Source: Zea mays
Taxonomy: Eukaryota > Streptophyta > Magnoliopsida > Poales > Poaceae
Assembly (NCBI RefSeq): GCF_902167145.1
Contig: NC_050097.1
Location: 172,390,923 to 172,454,922, forward strand
DNA length: 64,000 nucleotides
Direction of reading: 5' to 3'
The notes below the pieces were generated by a model. That model saw nothing but the letters and a program-made list of their open reading frames with translations. It had not been told where the DNA came from and did not search any database. Below, piece after piece: positions 21,314-32,769 of the stretch (position 1 is its first letter; each line of letters opens with the position of its first letter). The position numbers and the translations under genes were made by a program.

Positions 21314-24208
21314 TTAGGCATCATCTTCACCTTCGTCATCCTACATAAATCAAGGAATCGTGAGTAAAAATCAAGTGCAAAGAAAAAGGTAAGTACGAAG
21401 TATTATCTCTTACTGGTTCAAGATGGCTTCGTGCTTCATCTCCAGCCTTCTCCCGCCCGCCTTTTGTCCATATCATTTTTATAAATCTGTTGGAGATACT
21501 TCGGGCAAGGTCAGGCATATCATCCAGGATTGATGGAGATAAGGCGAAGTTGGGCCTGTTAACAACTTTTCCATGTTCACAGCCAGCCTTCATGAAGGCT
21601 GCAGCAGTCCCTCGAGAAGCTACCCAGGCACAGAAATCACCATGCCCAGCTATGACTTCGTCGAGCTCGTCAATTTCCCCCTCAATGTGTTCGAAGGTTT
21701 GTGGTAGGTCTTCAGCTGAGGGGGTAAATTTTTCGCTGCTAGCTCCAACCGAATGAAAAATCTTTCTTAGTCGCTGAATGCACTTGTTGCTAAATTCTAG
21801 GCATTTTTCTTGAAGATTTGTCAGTAGTTTTCTCAAATCCGAATTTTGCTGAGCTTCGGCTTCAAGTTTTGCATTGAGATCTTGTTTTTCTTGTTCGAAC
21901 TGCTCAGACTGGCGGAGAAGCTTCGTGTTCAGTTCTAATATTTTTGCTTCAGCTTCCGCCAGTAAACCTTCGGCTGCCTGGAGTTCGAAGTTCTTTTTCT
22001 CAAAAGCATCTGATTGTTCCTTTATTTTGTTTTCCAAATTTTCAATTATAACTTCATGCTTTTTATCTTCAAGATCCTGCTGCATTTGCAAGGCCTTGCT
22101 CAATAGCATACTCTACACAAACACAACCTTCATCAGACATGTTCTTGTTAGGAGCAATAAAAGTTAGGGGACAAGTCATTTACCTTGAAGTTGGAGTAAA
22201 ACAAACTACCAACGACATGCTGTCGTCGGTAGCGGCTGATATCTGCTTCTAGCTTCGGAAATCCAATACTCTTGGACAGAGTACTAATAACTCTGGCCCC
22301 TGTTTGGTCCCGAATACACTTTAACTTCTCATCATCAACACCTCCGAAGAGGAGTGCCCCAGGTTTGTATCCGCAGGATTGGGCATACTCTTTAAGCTCT
22401 TCTATTTCAGCTTTTGTTAGATGTTCTCCAACTAAGTTTTGAAACGCGAAGGTTTCGTTTTTTGAAGCTTCGTCAGCAATTTCTTTTCCTTTCTTTGACG
22501 CTACGGTCACAGTTTCTCCGACAGCAGTAGCAGCTTCTTCTGCAGCCATGTCTAGCAGCATTTGGTCAATATGTTCAATTGTGCTCTCTAAATTAAAATC
22601 TTCAGCTGAGGTAACTTCGGCGGCTGCGGCTTCCGAAGGTGCAATTTCAATATCTGCTCCCTCTGCAGCCGCTCGTGTTTTTTGGGCCGAAGCTCTCGGC
22701 GGCGTTTTGTCAATTACCTCTGTCACGGTAATGATTCTTTGTTTCTTCGCCTTGATTGTTTTCCTTGATTTCTCGGGCTCCTTGTCCTTCTGAAAAAACT
22801 TTGTCAGTTGAGGACCTAGTGGACTTAGCTTCGCAGGTAAGGATTCAGTCATTACCTTCAGAATTTCCCCAACAATAGCAGCAGAAGGCGATGCGGGGGT
22901 TTCTTCTGCTTCGGATATTTGTTGCTTCGGAGAAGAAGTTTTCTTTTTCTTTTGAATTTTCTTCTTTATTGGTTCTTTTTCACCTTCATCTAAGGCTTCA
23001 GTTGCTCTTTTCCTTTTTTGGCCCTTGGCACCTTTGTTCAGATCTTCGTAGTCTGGATATTCGAAGCCCAGGGCGTCCAATACTCGATTCAGCCTTCGTT
23101 TTGGACGGCTACCGAAGGCTGCAGTCATCAATTGATCCTCTTTCTTGGAATAATTACCAAGTATTTCGTTGCACATCACTTCAATCGTATCTAGCCACTC
23201 TTGGCAAGGAGTTTTAAAGAATTTCTTAAATTTGAAGTAGTAAGGCAAGCGTACAAGTTCACCCTTTTTCTTTTCCCCCTCCAGCTTCGGCATTTCCCAC
23301 TCTTTTACACTAGGGAAAACTTTGAAAGCCAAGAATTCCTGGACCAGGTCCCTTGTACTGATATTTTCTGCAATTATTTTGAATTCATACATTGCTTTTT
23401 GAGTTGGACCCTCTGGTAACATGTGGCACTGGGGGCGGGTTTCTCCGAAGGTCAGTTCCAGTGGGCTTTGCACAAGCTTCTCTTTATCATCATCAACCTT
23501 AACATAGAACCATTCCGATTTCCACCCTGCTGCCCATTTGCTTCGGTAGCTAATCACAGGACACTTTGTAGTTTTCCGATAAGCAAAATTATAGCAACCA
23601 AAGTTGTCATGTAATCCATCCTTTCTAGCCTTTGTCTGATAGTGCAGTTCATGAACTCGGCAAAAGCTGTCCGCAAACGGTTCCACCGCCTGGCTTCGGA
23701 GTGCCCAAATATAAACACTAAGCCTAACGATAGCGTTAGGGGTTAGCTGGTGAAAATAGATTCCAAAATTATTCAATATCTCTGCAATAATCCCGTGAAG
23801 GGGGAATCTCAACCCAGCCTTTAAGAAGCTTTTAAAAATAACAATTTCATCTTTCTCCGGCTTTGGGGTAGTCTCTTCTCCTCCGAACCGTAGTAGCTTC
23901 TTTTGATTTTCAGTAAAATAGCCTGACTTTACCATCTTGGACAAGTCAGCCTTCGAAACAGTAGATTTCCCGAAGTCCAAATGGCTGGGTTTGCTTGGTG
24001 TGGCAAGGTGATAATCATCTTCGGAGTTTGTTTCCTCAGCTTCTTCTCCTTCTGCTTCAGCGATTGCTTGTTCTGCATCATCAATAGGAATCTTTTCCGA
24101 AATCACTAGCCCGGACCGTTGCATGGCTTCGGAGATAGGGACGGTCTCCGAAGCTTCAGTTTCCTCCCCCTCGCGTTCAATCCTAGCAGTAGAACGGATT
24201 CTGGCCAT
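21314..24208 (-). CDS. Antisense spliced gene of element A (putative gypsy-type transposon domain)
   Basis: On the strand opposite pol, three exons join in frame: 24208-22184, 22112-21414 and 21340-21314. The introns are short (71 and 73 bp) with GTAAAT...GTGTAG and GTAAGA...ATGTAG borders. The product is about 916 residues. An acidic N-terminus is followed by a globular domain (about 80-350) with LRFPLHGI, LTPNAIVRLSVYIWAL and a WFYVKV segment. This looks like the family called putative gypsy-type transposon (Pfam Transposase_28), found antisense in Tat elements. Next come basic Lys-rich clusters (KKKIQKKKK), low-complexity Ala/Glu, a long coiled coil in exon 2 (repeats around LENKIKEQSDAFEKKN) and an acidic end. 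A TATA box lies upstream at 24374-24382. No catalytic site is visible and the function is unknown. Confidence 0.8.
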
Positions 24209-24640
24209 TTAACTATGAACTTGTGAAACTTTAATACTTTTTTCTCCGAAGCAGGTTTCAAGATGGAGCTTCGTTCAATTCTGACAAACAAGCTTCGGCG
24301 ATGGTTAAAAATTTTGGCAGCAAAACAGTGCAAATAGCAATGAATGCTGTGGTAACTTCACAACTACTTGTCAGTTTATATAGTGCTGCAGGTAAGAAGG
24401 CGAAGCGGCGGAATTGTTACACCAGGCGCGCAGTAACTTGTACCCGCTGCGCAGTGGACCGCAAGGATCAAACAGTAACTCTGCAAGGTGGGACCGACAC
24501 GCGCTCGGAAGTCGGATCGTTTCTCCGCAACGAGCTCAGGGAAGGTGTTTTTTGGACCTTCGGCTTCCCGAAGCTGAAGAGGCTTTTTTCACGGGTCAAG
24601 CTCGTTACGAAGAACGATCTAGCACCGCGAAAGGGGCTAC
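24209..24640 (-). promoter_or_regulatory. Promoter region of the element A antisense gene
   Basis: Read on the minus strand, TATATAAAC occurs at 24374-24382, about 165 bases before the ATG at 24208. The region nearest the LTR is GC-rich (24420-24600). On the plus strand the same interval ends in the polypurine tract CGAAAGGGGCTAC (about 24628-24640), the plus-strand primer site of the element. Confidence 0.55.
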
Positions 24641-25227
24641 TGTTGGGGTTGTGCTTCGGTGCGCCGAAGGTCTCACACGAAGAAACAGCTTCGGCTGATG
24701 TCGTCTCCAAGAGATGGCCGAAGGTCCCTTTTCATGGAGCTTCGGCGTTTTAAACCGACATAGAGATAGAATGACCTTTTTATACATATAGGTCTGAGTC
24801 AATGCTGTAAACTTTCGCAAGGGACATAATTGTAATTTGTCACAGGCTGCGACCTGTGCCTATAAATAGATGAACAGTACCTCTGTACTGTTCACGTGAA
24901 CCTGTCATTTGCTTTCGCATCACGCTTGTACTTCTGCCTTCCGCAGGACCGAAGGTACATTTGTAAATCAAAGTCATTTATATTCATTAATACAAGTAGA
25001 GATAATTCTATGACAATATTTAAATGTTTTATTCATATTCTATGATTTATGTGAATGCTTCATTCTTCGTTGTTATGCTTACGAAGGTATGTCCTTCGTA
25101 ACCTTCGTCCGAGATGCTTTATATCCCGAAGGGATATACCGTTATGGAGGACGAAGGACCTTAACACTTAACATTTTTTGTGTTGCCTTGTTCTTAATTC
25201 TTAGCATTTGAGAACAAGTCCCCAACA
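24641..25227 (+). repeat. 3' LTR of element A
   Basis: 587 bp, same termini and TATAAATA box (24861-24868) as the 5' copy; no difference seen. Followed by the target duplicate GAGTC. Confidence 0.95.
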
Positions 25228-25232
25228 GAGTC

Positions 25233-26231
25233 GTTTTATCTTTTTATTGTCATCCTGCTTGTGTCTCGTTCGCTTTGGGATGGAGGGTTTGGACCATGCC
25301 TCCACTTTCCCTTGTTGGTGCAAAGTGGGGTTCCGATGAGCCGCAAATGGGTATGTTTGAATGATGGCATGTCCCATTTGAGGGTGTCGGATGGATCAGT
25401 TGGTGATCAATCATCAAAATTGCCAACCTCTACCCCATACAGTTCCCATTGTTGTTCGACTGACCCTAAGGGCTCTGATGCCTTTCTTTGAGGAAACAAT
25501 CATGGGTTGGAAGTCATGACTCAAACATGAGTCCGGGTATTGGCCACTGTACTCATCTGTCCCGTCTCTCACACTGATTTTGCCCTAGGTAGAAGCCTAC
25601 AAAAATATGTTCATAGAGGAGATGTATTTAATCTGCTATAGGGTTAAACCAGAATTAGGGGAAGCTATAGGAATTGGCTACAACTCTTGTAAAAACACAT
25701 ACACACAACTATATAGTTTTTTTTTGTTCTTAAGCAATAAAAAATATTGTAGGCAAAAATTTATAGTAACTTCCCTAAAAAAAGGTGGATATCAAACCAT
25801 ACAATGGGCCAGCCTTCGAATCCTTAGGCCGTTAATGGGCAGTATGGGCGTATATGGCCATCTTACCTGAAATGGTGCCTGGCCCATGGAAAGGTACTGT
25901 TACTTTGATACGTTCTTCAAGGAACGGTCAGCTGCATCATTGTTGGTCCCTATAGTGTGATAGCTCGCGCTTACCGAGGTGACTGATTCATCGAGCGCGA
26001 GTGATGGCGTGTTTTCATCGAGGTCATCGATTCGTCCAGTGAGAGTTAGAATTGGGACGATGTGCGCTTACCGAGATGTTCTAAAACGCTTGAGGCAGTC
26101 AACTCTATGTTCAACTGTCCTCTCTTGTTTTCCCTTAAATAGGTCATTCCATCCCTCTTCGATTGCATGATTCTGTCTGCCTTATCTCCTTTCCCTTCCT
26201 TCTCCATCTGAGCCCCCACTTCCCTGGAAAA
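25233..26231 (-). mobile_element. Remnant interior of element F, right of insertion A
   Basis: This is degenerate sequence with no long frame. At 25806 it has GGGCCAGCCTTCGAA followed by TTAATGGGC. The same motif pair occurs in the internal region of element B at 28765. This shared motif supports F being an older relative of B in the same (minus) orientation. The end near 26150-26220 has pyrimidine-rich leader-like sequence before where an antisense gene would start, but none is left. Confidence 0.4.
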
Positions 26232-26316
26232 GAACTTTCAACTTCACTAGCACTTATAGTCGCCTAGAGGGGGGTGAATAGGTGTCTCCTAAAAATATTC
26301 ACTAAAACAAAAACTT
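26232..26316. mobile_element. Left part of LTR-like fragment G, split by element B
   Basis: It contains TCGCCTAGAGGGGGGTGAATAGG, a sequence style familiar from repeats of grass genomes. The last five bases, AACTT, are repeated at 38353-38357 after element B, so G continues there. Confidence 0.4.
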
Positions 26317-28006
26317 TGTCGGCGTTTTGAGACAGGGGGGTCCCAAAGCCGACGAGTGAGTGTGCTGCGTGCCCCAGCCCAGATGGGTCGAGCGCGTGGG
26401 CGAGCGCGAAGGGGGAGAGGCGAGGTGGCCGGAGTCGAGCGTGAGAGAGGTGGAAATCCCGCGGCCTTCGTGTTCGTCCCGCGCCCAGGTCGGGTGCGCT
26501 TGCAGTAGGGGGGTTACAAGCGTCCACGCGGGTGAGGGAAGCGAGCGGCCCCAAGAGAGCGCCTGTCCCGTCCTCGGTCCCGCGCGGCCAACCTTCTCTA
26601 AGAAGGCCCTGGTCCTCCCTTTTATAGTCGTAAGGAGAGGATCCAGGTGTACAATGGGGGGTGTAGCAGAGTGCTACGTGTCTAGCGGAGAGAGAGCTAG
26701 CGCCCTAGGTACATGCCAATGTGGCAGCCGGAGAGGTCTTGGCACCTTGCTGGCGTGATGTCGTGGCTGTCGGAGGTGCGACGGAGCCTGGCGGAGGGAC
26801 AGCTGTTGGAGCGGTCGAGTCCTTGCTGACGTCGCCCTGCTTCCGTAAGAGAGCTGGGGGCCGCCGTCGTCACAGAGCTTGTGGAGCGCCATCATTGCCC
26901 ATCCGGCGGAGCTGGCCGGATGGGACGCCGGTCTTGTTCTCCGTGACCCGAGTCGATTCGAGGTAGGACGATGATGACGCTTCCTGTTGACGTGGCGGGT
27001 CTGTGCCCTAGGCGGGGTGACGTGGGGGCTCCTCCGAAGCCGAGGTTGAGTCTGTCTTCTGTCGCCGAGGCCGAGTTTGAGCCATGGGGTCGGGCGAGGC
27101 GGAGGTCGTTTGGCCGAGGCCAGGGCGGAGTCCGAGCCCTGGGGTCGGGCGAGGTGGAGTTTCGTCGTCTTCCGGGTCTTAGCCCGAGTCCGAGCCCTGG
27201 GGTCGGGCGGAGCGGAGTTCGCCGTTTTCCGGGTCTTAGCCCGAGTCCGAGCCCTGGGGTCGGGCGGAGCGGAGTTCGCCGTCTTCCGGGTCTTAGCCCG
27301 AGTCCGAGCCCTGGGGTCGGGCGGAGCGGAGTTCGCCGTCTTCCGGGTCTTAGCCCGAGTCCGAGCCCTGGGGTCGGGCGGAGCGGAGTTCGCCGTCTTC
27401 CGGGTCTTAGCCCGAGTCCGAGCCCTAGGGTCGGGCGGAGCGGAGTTCGTCGTCTTCCGGGTCTTAGCCCGAGTCCGAGCCCTGGGGTCGGGCGGAGCAG
27501 AGTTCGCCGTGGCGCCTTTGGCAAGGCCTGACTGTCTGTCTGACTCACTCTGTCGAGTGGCACCGCAGTCGGAGTGGCGCAGGCGACGCTGTCCTTCTGT
27601 CAGACTGGTCAGTGAAGCGGTGGAGTGACGGCGGTCACGTCGGCTCTGCCGGGGGGGGGGGGCGCGTGTCAGGATAAAGGTGTCAGGCCACCTTTGCGTT
27701 AAATGCTCCTGCAACTCGGTCAGTCGGTGTGGCGATTTAGTCAGGGTTGCTTCTGAGCGAAGCCAAGGCCTCGGGCGAGCCGGTGATGTGTCCGCCGTAA
27801 AAAGGGGGGCCTCGGGCGAGACGGAAGTCTCTCGAGGTCGGCTGCCCTTGGCCGAGGCTAGGCTCGGGTGAAGCGTGATCGAGTCACTCGTGTGGACTGA
27901 TCCCTGACTTAATCGTACCCATCAGGCCTTTGCAGCTTTATGCTGATGGGGGTTACCAGCTGAGAATTAGGCGTCTTGAGGGTACCCCTAATTATGGTCC
28001 CCGACA
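26317..28006 (-). repeat. 3' LTR of element B (left copy)
   Basis: It runs TGTCGGCGTTTTGAG to GGTCCCCGACA, 1,690 bp, GC-rich. It holds six copies of a 57-bp unit at about 27156-27510, and a run of G at about 27648-27661 that is shorter in the right copy. On the minus strand it has a TATAAAAG box at 26619-26626. Confidence 0.93.
27120..27510. repeat. 57-bp tandem repeat in the left LTR of B
   Basis: The unit includes GTCTTCCGGGTCTTAGCCCG and AGTCCGAGCCCTGGGGTCGG. GAGTTC recurs at 27215, 27272, 27329 and so on at exactly 57-bp spacing. Since 57 is divisible by three, frames remain open on both strands, giving artificial 19-residue protein repeats. Confidence 0.9.
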
Positions 28007-29443
28007 GTAGCCCCCGAGCCTCGAAGGGAGTGTTAGCACTCGCTTGGAGGCTTTCGTCGCACTTTTTTGCAAGGGGACCAGCCTTTCTCGGTTGCATTTT
28101 ATTCCGGTGGGTGCGCGCGAGTGCACCCGCCGGGTGTAGCCCCCGAGGCCTCGGAGGAGTGGTTACACTCCTTCGAGGTCTTAATACCTTGCGTAATGCT
28201 TCGGTTGGTCTGGTCGTTCCCTCATGCGAACTGGCCGTAGCCCGGGTGCACGGTCGGGGCCCAAGCTCTCGGGCTGGTATGTTGACGCTGTCAACGGTTT
28301 GGCCGGAGCCGGTTTTTGCGAGAGCAGCCCCCGAGCCTCTGCACAGGGCGAGAGGACGATCAGGGACAGACTCGACTTTTTACATACGCCCCTACGTCGC
28401 CTTTCCGCAAGGAGGAGGGGGGGAGTGCGCCATGTTACCCTCGATGGGCACCGAACATGGTGTCTCCGGTGAGCTGCAAGCGGGTAATCCGAGTGGGCGT
28501 CCGTGCCCCGTTCGTTGGGGGTCGGCTAGGGGCCCAGAGGCACGCCCAAAAGTACCTGCGGGTGATTTGCCGGACCCGGTCCCCTGGCGACGGGGTCCGA
28601 GGGCTCGATGCCTCCCTCCGATGGGATTCCGTTACAAGATCGTTCCCGCTGGTCTCGGAAATGTCCTAGGGTACCTCGGGAGCGCAGCCCAAGCCTCGGT
28701 TATGTATCGAACGTACCCCTGGTCATCCCTCGCTCGGTGTCTGAGGCGACTGTGAACCCTTCGGGGGCCAGCCTTCGAACCCCTGATCAGTAATGGGCGC
28801 GGAGCCCGAGTAGCCTGAGGCGGCCATGGAACCCTTCGGGGGGCTGGCCTTCGAACCCCTGACCAGTAGTGGGTGTCGGGCCCACGCGATCTGAGGCGAC
28901 TGTTGAACCCTTCGGAGGGCCAGTCTTCGAACCCCTGATCAGTGGGGGGGCTCGGAGCCCAGTTCCTTCGCGGAGAAGGACCCTTTTCGGGGTATCCCCC
29001 TTTCCCGGTCCCTGTCGCAAGAGATAGAGAAAGAGAAAAAAGGAAAGGGATACGAAATCGAACGACGTGGCGTACCTCCTTTTGACGCGGTTATTACGGC
29101 GAAGGCGAAGCGTCGCGCGCTTCTCCCGCCAGAGGCGCCGCGTGTCCCGCCGCGGAGTTAATGCGACGGGGCGAGTGGTTGGCGGGGTGGCTGTTACGCG
29201 TGCGCGAGCCGTTTGAGGAACGGCTGTACCGCTTCGCGCTTTTCGAATCCCGCGTCCGGTCCAGGCGGTGTGCTGGAAACGGCTTCGCCCTGGCCTTCAT
29301 ATACTTGAGAGGGGGTCCGGTGACGGTTCTTCGCTCTGCTCCCTTCTTTTCCCTTTAGGTTTTCGCAACCCGGGAAACTTTAGTCGGAGAAGAGAGAAAC
29401 CGCTCTCCCTGCCCCCCGCGCCGCCATCTTCTCCATTTTGGTG
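28007..29443 (+). promoter_or_regulatory. Leader and promoter region of the B antisense gene, with ~75-bp repeats
   Basis: It begins with GTAGCCCCCGAGCCTCG, which on the minus strand is the polypurine tract of element B. AGCCCCCGAG-type copies recur at about 28138 and 28326. Three copies of a 74-76-bp unit (CTGAGGCG start, GCCTTCGAACCCCTGA core) occur at 28741, 28815 and 28891. CATATACTTGAG near 29298 is a possible TATA element about 145 bases before the ATG at 29444. No protein is supported here, although GC-rich frames are open. Confidence 0.5.
28741..28960. repeat. 74-76-bp tandem repeat, three copies
   Basis: Units begin at 28741, 28815 and 28891, each with GAACCCTTCGG, GCCTTCGAACCCCTGA and CAGTAGTGGG-like segments. 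A single diverged copy lies at 25800 in element F. Confidence 0.75.
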
Positions 29444-32400
29444 ATGGCGGATCGAGTGACCATAATCCCCCCGCGCGATCCGTGGCCCTTCTCCACGGTG
29501 ACGGCGAGTGATCTGGAGGAGCTGGTCGGCGAAGGTTTGCTCCGCCCCCTCACCGACAAGCAGCGGCCAGAGTGGATTCCTCCCGTGGGCGGAGCCGCTC
29601 CGTCCCCACCGCCGGGGTATGTCGTGAGCTTCGTCTCCTTCCATGAGCGGGGATTTGGTGTGCCGACGGGCCGCTTTATGCGGGCCATCCTATTCCACTA
29701 CGGGGTGGAGTTGCATAACCTCTCCCCCAACTCCATCTCGCAGGCCGCTATCTTCGTAGCGGTATGCGAAGGATACTTGGGGATCGCTCCTCATTGGGAT
29801 TTGTGGACTCATCTCTTCCTCGCCGAGCCTTTCGCCTTGTCGACGGGGGAGAGGAGGATCCGTGCCGCGGTGCGGGCCGGCGGCTGCATTCTCTTGTTGA
29901 GGCAGTCGCGGGCGCTGCAGTACATTCCGGCCATTCTTGCGTCTTCGAACAAGGGGTGGCAGCGCCGGTGGTTCTACCTCCGGAATGACGGTGAGTTGCT
30001 CCCACCGTTTTCCCAGCGAGTGGTTACGGCTGCCACCGACGCCTGGCGCCACGGGACCCCGCACGAGAGGCAGAAGAATCTCGAACCCCTTCTCCAAGCC
30101 CTGAAGGAGTTGCGGGAGGGGGGACTTACCGCTGTGGGAGTGATCGCCGCTATCCACCGTCGGAGGGTGCTTCCATTGGCGGAGCGGCGGCTGCCGCTCT
30201 GGGAGATGACCCCGGAGGCTGACTGGGAGGGCTCACGAATGTCCCCTGATCCTCTCCCCTTCAACGCCCTCCAATGGCGGGTGTCGGCTGCGATGGGGAA
30301 GCCGGACCCCCACGCATACTCCCAGCTTCGGATGCGCCCCGACCAGGGGTGTGTGACTTTGGTGAGTGTTCGCTCCTTCCTTCTTCGTATATCGGGTCGC
30401 CCCGGGTCCTTATGATCGGGTTCCTTTCTCCCCTCCTTTTAGGATGTGGGGTGGCACAAACCCTCCCAGCCACGGGTCCCGGAGGACACGGTGGACCGTG
30501 CAGCGCGGCGGGTCGCCGCGGAGGAGAAGAAGAAAAAGAAGGACGCGGAGAAGGCCCGGGCCCGCGAGCGGAGGCGGGCTCGGGACGCCTTGGAGAAGCG
30601 CCGTCGCCAGCAGGAGAGGGACGGACTCCCGAGGGAGCCGTCGCCGGAGACGCCCGACGACGATGATGACGATGATGATGATGAAGAGGATGACATGGCC
30701 GCCCGTCTCGGCCTCAGCCCCAGCTTGGGGTGTGGCCAGGAGCCGTCGAGCCAGCCCCCGAGCGGGCCGACTCCGTCAGCCCCCGAAGTCGGCGCGTCGG
30801 GCTCCCGACCCGAGGCACGGGGGCGAACCGAGAGGTCACCTGACCCCTCAACCGGAGGAGCTGAGGCAGCTCCGGTGGTCCAGGCCAAGGCGTCTGTTCC
30901 CCAGGGGCCGCCGCTTGTGTCGGTGGCGCATGGGGGTGACCCTCAAGTCGTCGCGGCCGTGCCCGGGGAATCCGCTTCCCGGGCGCCCCAAGCAAGGGTG
31001 GTGCCGAAGGTGCCGGCGGAGCGGACCTCGGCGGCTATTTCGGGAGCCGGGATCCAAGAAGGCTCCCCCCAGGCGCGGTGGATCATGGCCCGAAGTGGGT
31101 GAGTATCTCGGAATGTCTTCGTCTTGGCTTCCCATTCATATGTCTCGGTCGTGATCTTTCTTTCCTCCTCTCTTTTTTTATATCCAGCAAGCGAAGTCAT
31201 GGCCAGACCGACCTGGCACCCCGGAAGGCCCTCAAGACGGCGCCGAACTGTGTGGCCAGCGCCATTCCACCGACCCTTTCGCGGGGTACTTCACCACCGG
31301 GGGCTCGGGCGTCGCCAATCTCTGAGGAGCGGGCTCCCGAGGCCGGCTCTTCAGCCGAGGCGGCTATCGTGGTTGAGGAGGCGGCTGACGCCCACGCGGC
31401 CCTGAGTTCGCCTGTCGTGCCGGTCATGCCGGCGCCTGCCACCGCCGAGGTTGCCGCCGTCCCTGTCGAAGGGCGTCCAGTTGCCGCCAGCGTCGGGATG
31501 GCTGATGCGTCGGCGCCCAAGACTTCAGAAGAGGTGGGTGTGGACGCGCAATCCGTCCAGCCGGGCGGCAGCCTCATCGCTGTGCGGCGGAGCCCCGAGG
31601 CCCGGCGCCCGTTGCTCCGATTCCAGACCCGCGGGGCCTCGGACCCCGTCTTCGTTCTCGATGATGAGCAGGAGGACCAGTCCTGGGGTGAGCTCCGCGA
31701 GTGCGCAGAGGCTACGGTGGGGTCGCTCCGGTCGTCGCTGGAGGTTTTCTGCAGAGACGTCCCCAAAATCCTCTAGGTAGCGGTTTCGGGCATACCTTTT
31801 TTCCTTCTGTGGGCGAGACACCCGTCGTGACGCCCTGTTTCCTTTCCCCAGGATCTGTCGGACCGGAGCGCCGCCAAGTCGTCGTTCATCCGCCGCGAGG
31901 TTGATGTCTGGGGCTCGCTGCGATCCCTGAGGTCCTCGCTCGCCGGGGCTACCGCGCGCCTTTCCCAGCAGGATGCCAAGGTGGCGGACCTCCAGCTGCT
32001 CTGCGCCGACCTGAGAGCCGAGGCGGCTGCAGCGCGTGCGGAGGCGCAACGGCAGCGATCGGAGCTCGCCCAGGTCGTCGAGGAACGGGACCGATCTCAG
32101 GGCCGGGCTGCCGAGGCCGAAAGCCGTGCCGAGACCCTTGCGGCTGACTTAGCCGCGACCCAGGTCGCGGCCTCGGAGCATCGTGCCCGAGCCGGAGGTA
32201 CGTCTTGGTCCTCCCTGGTTCTCTTTCTTGTCCGTTTCCTTTGCTTGTGCTTGAGGTATTTCTCCTGGTTGCTTGCAGAGCTTGAGTCCGCCCTTGACGA
32301 GTCCGCCAAGGCGCTTGCTGAGGCGCTTGCCGGAGCTGCCGAGCAGAGGGGTGCGGACCTTGCGGCTATGTCTGAGGCCGTCTCGGACTTTTATCGTGTC

Positions 32401-32769
32401 CTCGGCTCCGGCGACGTCCCTTCAGGAAGCTCCCCTCAGAGCCGCCTTCGAGCCTTGGGTGATCACGCGCGCGGCAGAGTCCGCGAAGCGTTACACCACG
32501 GCGTCAGGCGGGCCTTCGCCGTGCTTGCTTCCCACTACGTTGTGGACCTGGAGCGGGTTAGTGAGGGGTACTGTCTTCCTGACGAAGACGATGCTGCCCT
32601 AGCGGAGGTCCAACGGCTCGACGCGGTCGCCGCGGGTCCGAGCGCGGTGCTGGCGACCACCTTTGAGGCGGAGATCCTTCCCCCTGCGACGTTACCGGAG
32701 GCCGAGATGGACCCCACCGACGGCGGGGATGGAGCTGAGGGCGCGGCTCCTTCCCAAGGCGGCGCCTAA
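29444..32769 (+). CDS. Antisense spliced gene of element B (putative gypsy-type transposon domain), with an internal stop
   Basis: Five exons keep frame: 29444-30361, 30443-31098, 31188-31776, 31852-32197 and 32279-32769, with GT-AG introns of 75-89 bp. Exon 1 (306 codons) has FHYGVELHNLSPNSISQAAI and RRWFYLRNDG, a domain matching in layout the antisense protein of element A. Exon 2 is highly charged, with Lys/Glu/Arg coiled-coil sequence, a run of nine Asp and a Pro/Ser-rich part. Exon 3 is Ala/Pro-rich. Exons 4-5 are strongly heptad-like (AADLAATQVAASEHRARAG), then a GGA-rich end. The last codon of exon 3, right at the donor, is TAG (31774-31776), so full-length product would stop there. 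Alternatively that splice site differs. The gene runs against gag-pol and ends about 450 bp from its end. Function unknown. Confidence 0.75.

Larger units (their letters stand above)
15604..25227 (+). mobile_element. Element A: Tat-lineage Ty3/Gypsy retrotransposon lacking gag
   Basis: This complete insertion is 9,624 bp with a 5-bp duplication GAGTC on both sides. Order: 5' LTR, primer site, pol (16235-20188), two tandem-repeat blocks, an antisense spliced gene (24208 to 21314), polypurine tract, 3' LTR. Both LTRs are 587 bp and I saw no base difference, so insertion was recent. Two RNase H regions in pol and an antisense gene downstream of pol place it with Tat elements (the group that includes Grande and RIRE2). 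No gag frame exists between primer site and protease. Confidence 0.92.

Noticed and set aside
26674..27714. 346-codon minus-strand open frame of repeated ARTRAKTRKT units
   Set aside because: Produced by the 57-bp tandem repeat in the LTR; the same occurs in the other LTR and in other frames.
28741..28960. CRISPR-like spaced repeats
   Set aside because: Repeats are contiguous 74-76-bp units with no unique spacers, in a plant retrotransposon.
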